DNA of 64,000 bases, from contig JAUIMB010000008.1 in assembly GCA_030432635.1 (NCBI GenBank), positions 62,001 through 126,000 of the forward strand, read 5' to 3'. This document shows positions 1 to 9,077 of the stretch, one piece after another. The stretch is from Bacteroidia bacterium. Lineage in GTDB: Bacteria > Bacteroidota > Bacteroidia > Flavobacteriales > Flavobacteriaceae. Position 1 is the stretch's first letter, and every line of letters starts with the position of its first letter. The translations under genes and the position numbers were made by a program. Below the pieces are notes generated by a model. That model was not told the origin of the DNA. It saw only the letters and a list, made by a program, of their open reading frames with translations, and did no database searches.

Positions 1-3000
1 TATAATCTAATTTGGCATTTTGAAGAGCCTTATCCTTTGGTAAGCCAGCTTTAAGGTGCTTGTAAAAATTCGCTATAATCTTGGCGCTGGACTGCTCGTC
101 AATTTTCCATAAACTGGTTAACATACTTTCACTGCCAGCATAATTGAAAGCATGTGCCAGCGATATCATGCCTTCACCAGATTGATAGGAAGGTTTTCCG
201 GTTTCACAAGCAGTAAGTATGGCTAAATTGGAGGATAGGTTTTGGTTGTAAATTTCATAAGTGTACAACGAATTATCTTCAGCTGAGATGCTATCATTTA
301 CACGTTTAGCAAAAATTAATCGTGATAGTTCGGGTGATATGTTGTTAGATTCGGCATGAGTGCCAATATGAATGATTTTATGTTCCCTAGCTTCTTTGGT
401 GAACACGTCCTTTGAAGCATTTTCGTTCAAGAACGACGTGCCATCGAATACTTTTGAGAATTCTTCAGCGATATTTGTAGCAAAGGGTTGGGGAAGTAGC
501 CTTAAATAACTCTTGTCAATAAACACAGAATCTTGAATTACAGCTCTATAATCATTTTTCATTTCATCATTAAATTCTGGAGAAAATGCAATGAAATTTT
601 TTTCAAAAAATTGAGGTGCCTTGTGTTTATTGATCAGCAGTAGGCTGTAGTTATAGGAGATACAATATCGACGCAATAAACTGTATTTATGAAGGGTTTT
701 ATTGGATGATGTCTCTTGGGTAACAAAGGCTTCAAAGCTTAAGTTGAATAAATTACCATCTGGAATAATGACGATCTTTTCATTGGATAGAAGACTTTCA
801 ATTGGTTTCCACAAAATACGATAAAGGTTATGGTAAGATGCTACATTTTGATCGAGCTGCTCACTGTTGAAACCCTTTAGAACAGTACTTAAACCATCAG
901 TGTCCAGTTGAATAGCATGCAGCTTCTGATCTTCAATAACAAAAGCAAATAAATCGTTATAAATGTACATGTAACGCAACACAGAATGCCCTTCCTTTAT
1001 CACATTGTTAAGCTCGAAAGCCTTAGCAATTGAAGCATATTTGAGATTGTAGTATTTTGGGTAATCTTCTTTCAAGGACGCCAAAAAATTATCCCATTGC
1101 GCATTGGTTTCTATAAAGGATTCAATGTTATCGGTATGTGTTAAGGACTGTTTTAATTGTTCGATGAGATTGGATTCTTTATCTAGCACATCCGTTGGAA
1201 TATCACTTGAAGAAAACTTGGTATTAACGTTGAGCTGCTGACGAATTCTGTTATAAAGCTTTGATTCGTGTAAACTGAGAATTTCCTCTAGATAAGAATC
1301 TTCTTTGGTAGCTTGGTATAACCACAAACACACTTGTTTGGCATATTCGAAAAGATCGTTGTTATCTTCTAGAATCACCGAAAGGTTTTCGTCTTCTGTA
1401 ATGATTGATTTTTGGTGTTCTAATATGGAAATTGCCTGTTTTAAGTTTTGGTATTGGGTTTTTAAAACTGAAGGGTCTTTTTTATCGTGTTCGCCTAATA
1501 CAATTTTAGATTTTAGAAGAATTGCAGAAGGTTTATCGAGATTCATACTGAAGTCGTTAATCTGACTGCTGTTGATGATGTCAGTATCGCTATATAAGTC
1601 AAGTGCCTTGTTGATATGTTTCAAGGCATTGTCAAAGTCGCTGGCCTTGAAATATATTTTTGCAAGGTTAAGGAGTTGGGAACTTTCCACAATGGTTGTT
1701 TTGCCCTGATTTCTTTCGACATAATCATATGCGTTTTGAGCCATTTCAATAGCCTTGTCATGATAACCGTTTTCAGAATAAAACCGCGAATAATTTTTCA
1801 TGGCGTTTAGGTAAAACTCATCGTAGTTCTTTCCAAAAATACTTTCATATCGCGCTTTACTTAATTCATAATTGGTTTTGGCATCTTCTATATTACCATA
1901 ATAATCATTTATGATACCTTTATAGTAAAATGCATCTGCAACACCTAGTTTGTTTTGTTGCTCATTTCTTAAGCTGATTTCCAACCCTTTATCAAAGTAA
2001 GTTTCAGCACGATGGTGATCCTTTAATTTAAGATAGATGTTTCCAAGGTTAAGTAGCGAATATGAAATTTCATAGTCATTATCAGGCATGTGCTTTAACT
2101 GTTGCTCATAAACATATTCGTTTAAATCTCTTGCTTTTGTATAGTTACCTTGGACAATAAAATTATCGGCATAGTTTTGAATGGTCAGAAACATAAAAAG
2201 ACGCGCTTCTTCCTTAAAGAAATCTTTGTCAGATTCTGAATTGACGAATGCGTTATAATTTTTGATTGCTTTTTCATTGTACTTGGAAGCTTCAGAAATA
2301 TTCCCTAGTTGTGAATAGGCCGAACTGATATTCGATTGCGCTTTTGCCCTATGATAAAACGTATTCATTGGTAAGGGTTCCAGTTCATCTATAATTTTCT
2401 CCCCTTTTTTGAAGTAAAACAAAGCACTGTCAATTTTATAGACGTCCCACATTCTTGCACCAAGTGAATTGTACGCGTCCAAGACTTTCGATTTATCCGA
2501 TTTTGGATAAGACAAGTAATACTCCAATGATTTTTTACTATGCCAAATAGCCTCGTTAATGTTGCCGAGTCGACGGTTATCAATACTTAGGTTGTGATGT
2601 ATTAATCCAAACAAATCACCCGTCGCATTTGACATCTTCTTGGTGACATCCAATGCCAATGAATTTTGCTTAGCCGCTTCTTTATAATCCTTTAGGTACA
2701 CATAAAATCGTGCTAAAACCAAGTGCTTTTGCCTGGACACGCTTAGTGAGTCGGTTTTTTCAGTGATACTGTTGGCAAAGTCGTTCGCTTTTTTAATTGC
2801 AGTAGCCTTGTCATTTAAGTGTAATGAGATCTTTCCTACATAGTAGATGCGCCTTGTCAATTCAAGAAAGAGTTGTTGTTCTTCGAGATTGTTAATGTTA
2901 TGGGTTAAAACAGAATCAGCTTTTTGGTATGCCTTTAAGGCAATCAAGGAATCGATTGCACGTGTATTGTAAAGCTCCTTATTTTGCGAAAAAGCATACT

Positions 3001-3118
3001 GCATCGATAGTGACAATAGAACTACGACCTGTAGTATCTTATAGATTTGCACATGCAATCTAATTAAGCGTAGCCCAAATATGATATGACGAACGATAGA
3101 TGTAAATAGTTGAAACAT
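1..3118 (-). CDS. TPR-CHAT caspase-like protease, C-terminus cut by window edge
   Basis: The frame is open from an ATG at 3116-3118 to the window edge (about 1039 residues), so the true stop lies outside. The N-terminus has a hydrophobic stretch ending in a Ser-Gln signal-peptidase-like site around residue 45, so the product is probably exported. A long TPR-like helical region follows, then a CHAT (caspase HetF associated with TPRs) domain. The catalytic dyad is visible: His921 in the HIGTHA motif (codon 356-358) and Cys971 in the LTACETG motif (codon 206-208). The CHAT domain is nearly the same as that of the upstream gene, while the TPR part is more divergent, which indicates tandem duplication. 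It starts 3 bases after the upstream stop, so the two are co-transcribed. By analogy a C-terminal membrane helix is expected just beyond the edge. The substrate is unknown. Confidence 0.9.
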   Translation of the reverse strand, partial: MFQLFTSIVRHIIFGLRLIRLHVQIYKILQVVVLLSLSMQYAFSQNKELYNTRAIDSLIALKAYQKADSVLTHNINNLEEQQLFLELTRRIYYVGKISLHLNDKATAIKKANDFANSITEKTDSLSVSRQKHLVLARFYVYLKDYKEAAKQNSLALDVTKKMSNATGDLFGLIHHNLSIDNRRLGNINEAIWHSKKSLEYYLSYPKSDKSKVLDAYNSLGARMWDVYKIDSALFYFKKGEKIIDELEPLPMNTFYHRAKAQSNISSAYSQLGNISEASKYNEKAIKNYNAFVNSESDKDFFKEEARLFMFLTIQNYADNFIVQGNYTKARDLNEYVYEQQLKHMPDNDYEISYSLLNLGNIYLKLKDHHRAETYFDKGLEISLRNEQQNKLGVADAFYYKGIINDYYGNIEDAKTNYELSKARYESIFGKNYDEFYLNAMKNYSRFYSENGYHDKAIEMAQNAYDYVERNQGKTTIVESSQLLNLAKIYFKASDFDNALKHINKALDLYSDTDIINSSQINDFSMNLDKPSAILLKSKIVLGEHDKKDPSVLKTQYQNLKQAISILEHQKSIITEDENLSVILEDNNDLFEYAKQVCLWLYQATKEDSYLEEILSLHESKLYNRIRQQLNVNTKFSSSDIPTDVLDKESNLIEQLKQSLTHTDNIESFIETNAQWDNFLASLKEDYPKYYNLKYASIAKAFELNNVIKEGHSVLRYMYIYNDLFAFVIEDQKLHAIQLDTDGLSTVLKGFNSEQLDQNVASYHNLYRILWKPIESLLSNEKIVIIPDGNLFNLSFEAFVTQETSSNKTLHKYSLLRRYCISYNYSLLLINKHKAPQFFEKNFIAFSPEFNDEMKNDYRAVIQDSVFIDKSYLRLLPQPFATNIAEEFSKVFDGTSFLNENASKDVFTKEAREHKIIHIGTHAESNNISPELSRLIFAKRVNDSISAEDNSLYTYEIYNQNLSSNLAILTACETGKPSYQSGEGMISLAHAFNYAGSESMLTSLWKIDEQSSAKIIANFYKHLKAGLPKDKALQNAKLDY

Positions 3119-3121
3119 AGC

Positions 3122-6100
3122 TTATGATCTTGATCGGTATTTTTTTAGGGTCGCAAAAAGCAATATGGCAATGACAACAATTAACAACCAATAGATGAGA
3201 TGGGTTGAAGAACTAAATTCAATGGGATACGTGTCACCAATTAAAACCAAACCTGCCCAATAAATAGGATGGGAAGTTCGACCTTGCGCGTTTTTGAGAT
3301 ATTCCAATTTTGCCATTTTTAGAGATTCATCCTTTGCCATTCCTTTGGCAAGATTATCATAAAACAGCTTTATAATTTGAGTACTCGATTGTTCATCAAT
3401 TTTCCATAAACTGGTCAGCATACTTTCGCTACCAGCATAGTTGAAGGCATGAGCTAGGGAAATCATCCCTTCTCCAGCTTGATATGAAGGTTTACCTGTT
3501 TCACAAGCAGTTAATATGGCTAGGTTCGAGGCTAAGTTTTGATTGTAGATCTCAAATGTATACAGGTAATTGTCTGTGTTTGAACTATCGAGACTCTTGG
3601 CGAAAATCAAACGTGATAATTCTGGTGAAACATTATTGGATTCGGCATGAGTGCCAATGTGAATTATTTTATGTTCGTTGGCCTCATTATTAAATATGGT
3701 TTTTGAAGCATTTTCATTAATAAAGGATTTGCCATCAAATACTTTTGAATAGGTCTTGGCAAGATCAACGCTAAAAGGTTGAGGCAACAAATTAAGATAG
3801 GTTTTATCCATGGAAATGGAATCAGTGATGCTCAACTTATAATCTGTTTTCATTTTTTTGTTAAACTCTGGAGCAAATGCTATGAAATCGTCATTGAAGG
3901 TCGTTCTTTGTTCAGTTGTGTTAAGCAGAAGTAAGCTATAGTTATATGAAATTGAGTATTTGGCGAGCAAACTATGGGTTAGCAAGTCTGCATACTTTTC
4001 AATCCTTTTAGGTGTTATGGTTTCAAAGCTCAAGTTAAAAAGTTCAGCATCAGGAATGATAATCACATCTTCAGTGTCAATTTCAGATTCAAAGGGCTGC
4101 CATAAGGTTTGATAAAGCTTAAAATAGTCGTCGCGTAACGCTTCAAATTCCTTGAGGTCATTATCATCGTTTTTTAATAGTGGTAAAATCGCATCATGAT
4201 CTAGAGGATAGATGGTTTTGTGGTTCTTACTTAAATGCAGTGCATAAAGCTCTTTTTCGATAAACAAATAGCGAATTACGGTTTTACCTTCAGGAACTAG
4301 ATTCTTTATATTATCAAATGGTTCCTTGATGGAAGCATATCGCATGGCATAATATTTTGGAAAGCTGATTTTAAGTGAATCGAGATAAGATTGCCATTTT
4401 TCGTTGGTTTCAAAAAAAGTATTTAGGCTACCGTCTTCAGAAGTTTCAATGGTGTTTTTCAAGGCACGTTTCAGTGAATTTTCCTTTTCAATTACCGTAG
4501 AGGGAATTCCGGCAAAGTCCATGTTTTTTAAGCTTAACCTGTTTCTAATTCGGTTGTAGAGTGCCGATTCGTGAAACGACAATAGTGTATTCAAGTATGA
4601 CTCATCGTCTGTTTTTAGATAAAGATCATATAGAATCTGTTTAGCAAAACTGAATAGACTTTGATTCTCGGCAATGAGTAGATTCAGATCATCGATTGAC
4701 GTAATTTGGGTTTTTCGCTGCTCTAGAATTGCAATGCCTTCTTCCAATGCCTTTAGAATTGATTTTAGAAAGGAAATATCTTTATTCTTATGGAGTTGAT
4801 ATTTCGATTTTGACTGAATGAATAGTGCTTTAGGTTTCCTGTATTGTATCTGTATGGAATCTACACTGGTTTTTGTTTTTAAATTTGAAAAGAGTTGCAA
4901 GGCTTCGTCAGCATATACTATAGCATTCTTATAATCATGAAGTTTGAAATAGACTTCCGATAGGTTTAAAATGTGGTGAAACCCCTGAATATTATCTTTG
5001 AAATCACTTTGCTTGATGTAATCGTATGATTCCATAGCATAGGAAATGGCCTTTTCAGGATGATTGGTTTCAGCGTACAACAACGATGTTTGGATGATTT
5101 CATCTAGGAATTCCCTGTTGTAATCACCATTACCAAGAGATTTCCGATATAAGGCGTTTGAAGCTTCCCTGAATTTTAAGGCGTTTAAGGTGTCTTTAAG
5201 CTGAAAACTGATCGTTGATTTTGCACTCAATGCACCTGCGTGCCAATAGAGCTGCATATTTGTACTATTTTCAATTCGGTTCAAAGCCTCGTCAATTAAT
5301 GAATTTGCAGCCTCGAAATCCCTAATTCCGAATTTTGCTTGCGCAAGTATAATTTGAGAAATGGTAATGTTGTGATCTTCAGGCGCTAGACTTTCAACTT
5401 TTTTATCATAGGCATAAGAGATTAAATCGTTAGCTCTTTGAAATTCTCCTATCGAATGGTAAAAGGACCCAAGGTTGTCAATTGCTGCAAGTTGGTGCTT
5501 TAGGGCTCGTAATTTTCTGGATTCATCGTTTGAAACATTTAAATACTTCTGAAATCCATCAACCACTTCTTCAGATAAGGTTATGGCTTGATCGATTCTA
5601 CCTGTGGCATGGGAAAGTACAGCCAGATTTAGCTTAACCAATGCAGGTCTATAATACGTATCGATTGGCTTATCACTATCCAAAAGCTCTAACATTTTTA
5701 AGGCTTTGGAAAAGTAGTGTTTACTGCTATCAAGTTTTGAAGAGAACCACATCATTCCACCTAGAGCGTTGTATGTTTTTTGTAAGGACTCGTAATCTAG
5801 AATAGACTGTTCTTCCATGATAGTGATGGCCTTTTTATAGTGTTGTTTGGCCAGTTCATAATTCCCCATATTGGAAGCTTGATATCCCAAATTGTGATAG
5901 ATGACATCTATTCCAGCTTTTTTTGGGTCTTTGATTGCTTTGGCAATCGCCAAGGCATGTTCTATATGTTGGTAGCTCTGTTCCGGATGTCCAGCATCAT
6001 CATATATCCACGAGAGTTCCATAAGGAATTCTTTGTCAATGTAAGGGTCGTTGTAACGTTTTAATTCTTCACCGAATTCAAGTGTTTTTTTTAAGGCAAG

Positions 6101-6361
6101 ATCATGGTCACCATTGGCAAGTTTGAAACTTCCAACCAAAAACACATAGGCGACAAGACTATCTTTGTTTTTTTCGCTTCTGAAACTATCGAGCTGAAAC
6201 TTAAGGATAGACCTTGCCTTTTCCAGCGAATCATCCTCGATAAGCTGTTGTATGTATTCAGATTGGGATAGTTCGTCTTGCTGGCCAAAGGCATTAAACG
6301 AGTGAATAAAACACATACTCAGCCACATGAAGTACTTTAAAAGATGATGACATGTTCCCAT
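3122..6361 (-). CDS. TPR-CHAT caspase-like protease, membrane-anchored
   Basis: This is a 1079-residue protein. Residues 1-26 form a signal peptide ending near AFGQ. Residues 30-560 or so are consecutive TPR-like helix pairs, followed by a coiled linker. The CHAT protease domain covers about 700-1040, with His905 in HIGTHA and Cys953 in LTACETG, the expected caspase-clan dyad. The usual CHAT signatures GEGMISLAHAF and SLWKIDEQ are present. A membrane helix at about 1052-1070 is followed by a basic tail (KKYRSRS), so the TPR and protease parts should lie outside the cytoplasmic membrane. It sits 18 bases after the membrane TPR protein of the sigma operon and 3 bases before its paralogue. Family knowledge supports peptidase activity. 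The role in signalling is inferred from the operon only. Confidence 0.93.
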   Translation of the reverse strand: MGTCHHLLKYFMWLSMCFIHSFNAFGQQDELSQSEYIQQLIEDDSLEKARSILKFQLDSFRSEKNKDSLVAYVFLVGSFKLANGDHDLALKKTLEFGEELKRYNDPYIDKEFLMELSWIYDDAGHPEQSYQHIEHALAIAKAIKDPKKAGIDVIYHNLGYQASNMGNYELAKQHYKKAITIMEEQSILDYESLQKTYNALGGMMWFSSKLDSSKHYFSKALKMLELLDSDKPIDTYYRPALVKLNLAVLSHATGRIDQAITLSEEVVDGFQKYLNVSNDESRKLRALKHQLAAIDNLGSFYHSIGEFQRANDLISYAYDKKVESLAPEDHNITISQIILAQAKFGIRDFEAANSLIDEALNRIENSTNMQLYWHAGALSAKSTISFQLKDTLNALKFREASNALYRKSLGNGDYNREFLDEIIQTSLLYAETNHPEKAISYAMESYDYIKQSDFKDNIQGFHHILNLSEVYFKLHDYKNAIVYADEALQLFSNLKTKTSVDSIQIQYRKPKALFIQSKSKYQLHKNKDISFLKSILKALEEGIAILEQRKTQITSIDDLNLLIAENQSLFSFAKQILYDLYLKTDDESYLNTLLSFHESALYNRIRNRLSLKNMDFAGIPSTVIEKENSLKRALKNTIETSEDGSLNTFFETNEKWQSYLDSLKISFPKYYAMRYASIKEPFDNIKNLVPEGKTVIRYLFIEKELYALHLSKNHKTIYPLDHDAILPLLKNDDNDLKEFEALRDDYFKLYQTLWQPFESEIDTEDVIIIPDAELFNLSFETITPKRIEKYADLLTHSLLAKYSISYNYSLLLLNTTEQRTTFNDDFIAFAPEFNKKMKTDYKLSITDSISMDKTYLNLLPQPFSVDLAKTYSKVFDGKSFINENASKTIFNNEANEHKIIHIGTHAESNNVSPELSRLIFAKSLDSSNTDNYLYTFEIYNQNLASNLAILTACETGKPSYQAGEGMISLAHAFNYAGSESMLTSLWKIDEQSSTQIIKLFYDNLAKGMAKDESLKMAKLEYLKNAQGRTSHPIYWAGLVLIGDTYPIEFSSSTHLIYWLLIVVIAILLFATLKKYRSRS

Positions 6362-6379
6362 GAATATGTGATTTTTGGG

Positions 6380-7093
6380 TTATTCTAGTTGCAATAAAAT
6401 TGACTTCCCATTTTTTACAGAACTTTTTTGTAGGTATTCCTTCGCCAATTCGATTTGACCATTTTTAAGATATGCAAGTGCCAAATAATAGTACGCATCG
6501 TCTGCAAACGCAAACGTTTTGTTTTCCAATGCCTTTTCAATAAAAGGAATGGCTTTCATTTCGTTTTTATTCGCTAAGTGCGCAACACCGATAAAATAAT
6601 TGATGGTATCGCTTTTTTGCGATAAGGCTTCCCACTTGGAAATCGCAGTTGTATAGTGACCTTGTTTATAGTCGACCATAGCATCATAGAACTCAAAATT
6701 GGATGTATTGCTCATGGTTGTTGGTAAACCAGGGTCTGGTTTAAAATACGAGCTGTATAAACGTTCATGTTGAGGTGTGCTAAGCCACCAAAAACCTGAT
6801 ACGGTTAGAATAATGATAGCTACAGCGGCTAATTTTCGAAGACTGAAAAAACCAGAAGACGATGAGGACGTAGTTTCCGGAATGTCCTGATGAAAAGTAT
6901 CAAGTTGTTCCTTCAAAGATTGGTTTTCAATACCAAGGATCAAGGTTTTGATGTCTTCAACCAAAGAGTTGAACTGAGGTTCATTTTCTAGCCGTAACTC
7001 AAACGCTTTACGCTCTTGCTCAGGCATGGTATTGCTGTAATACTGCTCTATGGTTTCTAACAGTTCTTGTGATATGTCGCTATTGTTTTTCAA
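6380..7093 (-). CDS. one-pass membrane protein, anti-sigma-like N-terminus and outside TPRs
   Basis: This is a 237-residue protein. The charged helical N-terminus (about 1-75) looks like the short cytoplasmic part of Bacteroidota anti-sigma proteins, with an ELLETIEQYYSNTM-type opening. A single membrane helix lies at about 85-105 (AAVAIIILTVSGFWW). The remainder (about 130-230) is TPR-like, with spaced A-Y-x-x-G patterns. The topology is predicted as N-in, TPR-out. It starts 7 bases after the sigma factor stop and precedes two CHAT proteases. I infer that it holds the sigma factor and senses something through the TPRs. No ZAS zinc motif is visible, so the anti-sigma role rests on position and architecture. 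Confidence 0.8.
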   Translation of the reverse strand: MKNNSDISQELLETIEQYYSNTMPEQERKAFELRLENEPQFNSLVEDIKTLILGIENQSLKEQLDTFHQDIPETTSSSSSGFFSLRKLAAVAIIILTVSGFWWLSTPQHERLYSSYFKPDPGLPTTMSNTSNFEFYDAMVDYKQGHYTTAISKWEALSQKSDTINYFIGVAHLANKNEMKAIPFIEKALENKTFAFADDAYYYLALAYLKNGQIELAKEYLQKSSVKNGKSILLQLE

Positions 7094-7100
7094 TTTTTAT

Positions 7101-7670
7101 CTATTTAGACGCTATTGCGATATTCCGCAGTTTTTCCATACATCTGTATTTTTTATTGCGAACCGAATGTTCTCCAATATCGAGTTTGGCAGCAATATCG
7201 CGTAATGACTTTTTTTCAAAATAAAAGGTCTTCAATAATTCCTTACAAGGCTGACCTAGTCCTTGAAAGGCCTCCATGACTATGTTAAGTTTTGTTGTGT
7301 ATCCATCATCTTCAATCGTTTCTTCGTGCGTTAAGAACAATTGACGTTCTTCAGAGATGGATTGTGTGACTTTAAATCGTTTTGATCGTAGTATGTCCAT
7401 CCACTTGTTCTTTGCAATGGTATATAAATACCCTTGTAGAGCCGAATCGTTTTTAGGCTCGAAAGCACCATTCCTGATATTATTCCACATACTTATGAAT
7501 GCTTCTTGGTATACATCCTTGGCATGGGCTTCAGAGCCACTGTTTTTTAAAACCAATAGTTCGACTTTACGATAATTGGAAGTGTAAAATGTTTTTAAAG
7601 CCAACGAATCGTTATCTTTAATTGCATTTACAAGTTGGAGTTGATGATCAATTTTGTAGGTTTCCCTCAT
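7101..7670 (-). CDS. ECF-type RNA polymerase sigma factor
   Basis: This 189-residue protein is of usual length for an ECF sigma factor. Region 2 covers about residues 25-100 with the DVYQEAFISMW core-binding helix (51-62) and YTIAKNKWMDILR. Region 4 covers about 130-185 with the helix-turn-helix SLRDIAAKLDIGEHSVRN. It is the first gene of an operon running 7670 to beyond 1, followed by the membrane TPR protein and two TPR-CHAT proteases. It probably directs transcription of this operon or of an envelope-stress regulon. A weak -7-like TATATTTT lies at 7692-7699, about 20 bases ahead of the start. Confidence 0.93.
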   Translation of the reverse strand: MRETYKIDHQLQLVNAIKDNDSLALKTFYTSNYRKVELLVLKNSGSEAHAKDVYQEAFISMWNNIRNGAFEPKNDSALQGYLYTIAKNKWMDILRSKRFKVTQSISEERQLFLTHEETIEDDGYTTKLNIVMEAFQGLGQPCKELLKTFYFEKKSLRDIAAKLDIGEHSVRNKKYRCMEKLRNIAIASK

Positions 7671-7796
7671 GATGTTTAGCTAATCCTGAGAAAAATATAC
7701 AATTAATTCAACCACTGACCAACACTACACTATTAAATCAAAATTTTAACGATAAATAACAGTTTCACACTTAATTTCATTTTTTGATAATTTAGA

Positions 7797-9011
7797 TTAA
7801 TAATTGTCATTGGATTCAGATAGTTGTTCCCAATCCGTGTTATAGGTGCTTTGATCCATATTCGGATTGTAATTGTAATTATCAGTCGCGATGTATTGAT
7901 CGTTATTGTTTACCCACACATTATTAGAGTAACCTTCAACCTGATATTGATTGCCGCTTTGGTCGTACATATTTGTACGATCCCAAATAGAATTGACTGA
8001 GTTGGCATGCCCAGCATCCGTCATTCCATTACGTCGCTTCCAACTTTCGTGGTTGCTATCGGAAATAGAGCTGTAAATGCTCGAAATATTCGCACTAGCA
8101 TTTCCTTGTGCCTTAATGGCTTGCATACGTTGATTGTGTGCTAGAGTACTTTGTTTAGACATTTGCTGATAGTAAGCATTGTTGGCTTTGATCCAGTTCG
8201 GGTTGTATTGAAAATTGACCAAGGCATTAATGTAATCTTGTTTCGCTCGCTCATAGACATTGTTAGGAGCTGATATTGAATTGACGGTAAAACCCCAATC
8301 TATGCCTCCAGTCGTTGGATAATGGGTCACAAAGTAACGTATGATTAATGCGGCTTTTTGACCTTCTTTATCTGCCCATTCTGTAACGACGCAATCATAT
8401 TGTTTTTGTTCTGGGAAGGATTTGAAAAGTGCTTTGTCAAAGTTTTGATCGGCTTGGGCGAGCTGTGCTAATCGAAACTTTCCTGTAAATTCTGCTCCTA
8501 AGGTTTTCATCTCAGGAACAAAATAGTCCTTAATTAAGGCATCAATTGACATTACTGGCTTAACTTCTGTGCCACCTTGTTGTGCATAATAATTGAGTTG
8601 CTGATTGTTAGAATAAAAGAAATTTTTGAAGTTTTCACCATACACCTGTTCACCATTAGGTCCTTTAAATAAAATGTTTTCCTGTTTATTCTCGACGATT
8701 TCCCACGAATTAGGAATTGGTAAAATCCCAAATAACATATTGTGCTTTTGCGCCTTAATTTTATAGGGTTTTAGACCATTGTTGTAGTTTTGTGTATTGT
8801 CTCTATTTCCATAGGTAGCGTTATTGTCAACGTTAGAATAGTTTTCCTGTCTTGCGTAATCATCTATATTAGAGTACTCATCTATATTGGAGTAATTCCC
8901 GACTTCAAATTCATCTTCAGAAAAAGAATAAGCCGTGTTGTCTATTTCTTTCTGTTCTCCACAAGACCATAAAACGAAGAGAAGAAGTCCTAAAAAATGT
9001 GATGCTTTCAT
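7797..9011 (-). CDS. putative lipoprotein with YSN-D repeats, unknown function
   Basis: This is a 404-residue protein. Residues 1-17 make a lipoprotein signal with lipobox LWSC (Cys17). Next comes a low-complexity, Asn/Tyr/Asp-rich stretch (about 28-75) with three near-copies of YSN(I/V)D. The middle (about 90-275) looks like a folded domain (MLFGILPIPNSWEIVENK at its start). The C-terminal part (about 280-404) is again rich in Asn, Gln and Tyr and is probably disordered. I do not recognise the family. It stands alone, upstream of the sigma operon on the same strand and 126 bases away, so it could be a target of that sigma factor. That link is a guess. Confidence 0.85.
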   Translation of the reverse strand: MKASHFLGLLLFVLWSCGEQKEIDNTAYSFSEDEFEVGNYSNIDEYSNIDDYARQENYSNVDNNATYGNRDNTQNYNNGLKPYKIKAQKHNMLFGILPIPNSWEIVENKQENILFKGPNGEQVYGENFKNFFYSNNQQLNYYAQQGGTEVKPVMSIDALIKDYFVPEMKTLGAEFTGKFRLAQLAQADQNFDKALFKSFPEQKQYDCVVTEWADKEGQKAALIIRYFVTHYPTTGGIDWGFTVNSISAPNNVYERAKQDYINALVNFQYNPNWIKANNAYYQQMSKQSTLAHNQRMQAIKAQGNASANISSIYSSISDSNHESWKRRNGMTDAGHANSVNSIWDRTNMYDQSGNQYQVEGYSNNVWVNNNDQYIATDNYNYNPNMDQSTYNTDWEQLSESNDNY

Positions 9012-9077
9012 AATGCCAATAGTTTTAATTATTATTTCTATTGGTACATCGAAAGTGAATTAAAATGTCATCACCTT

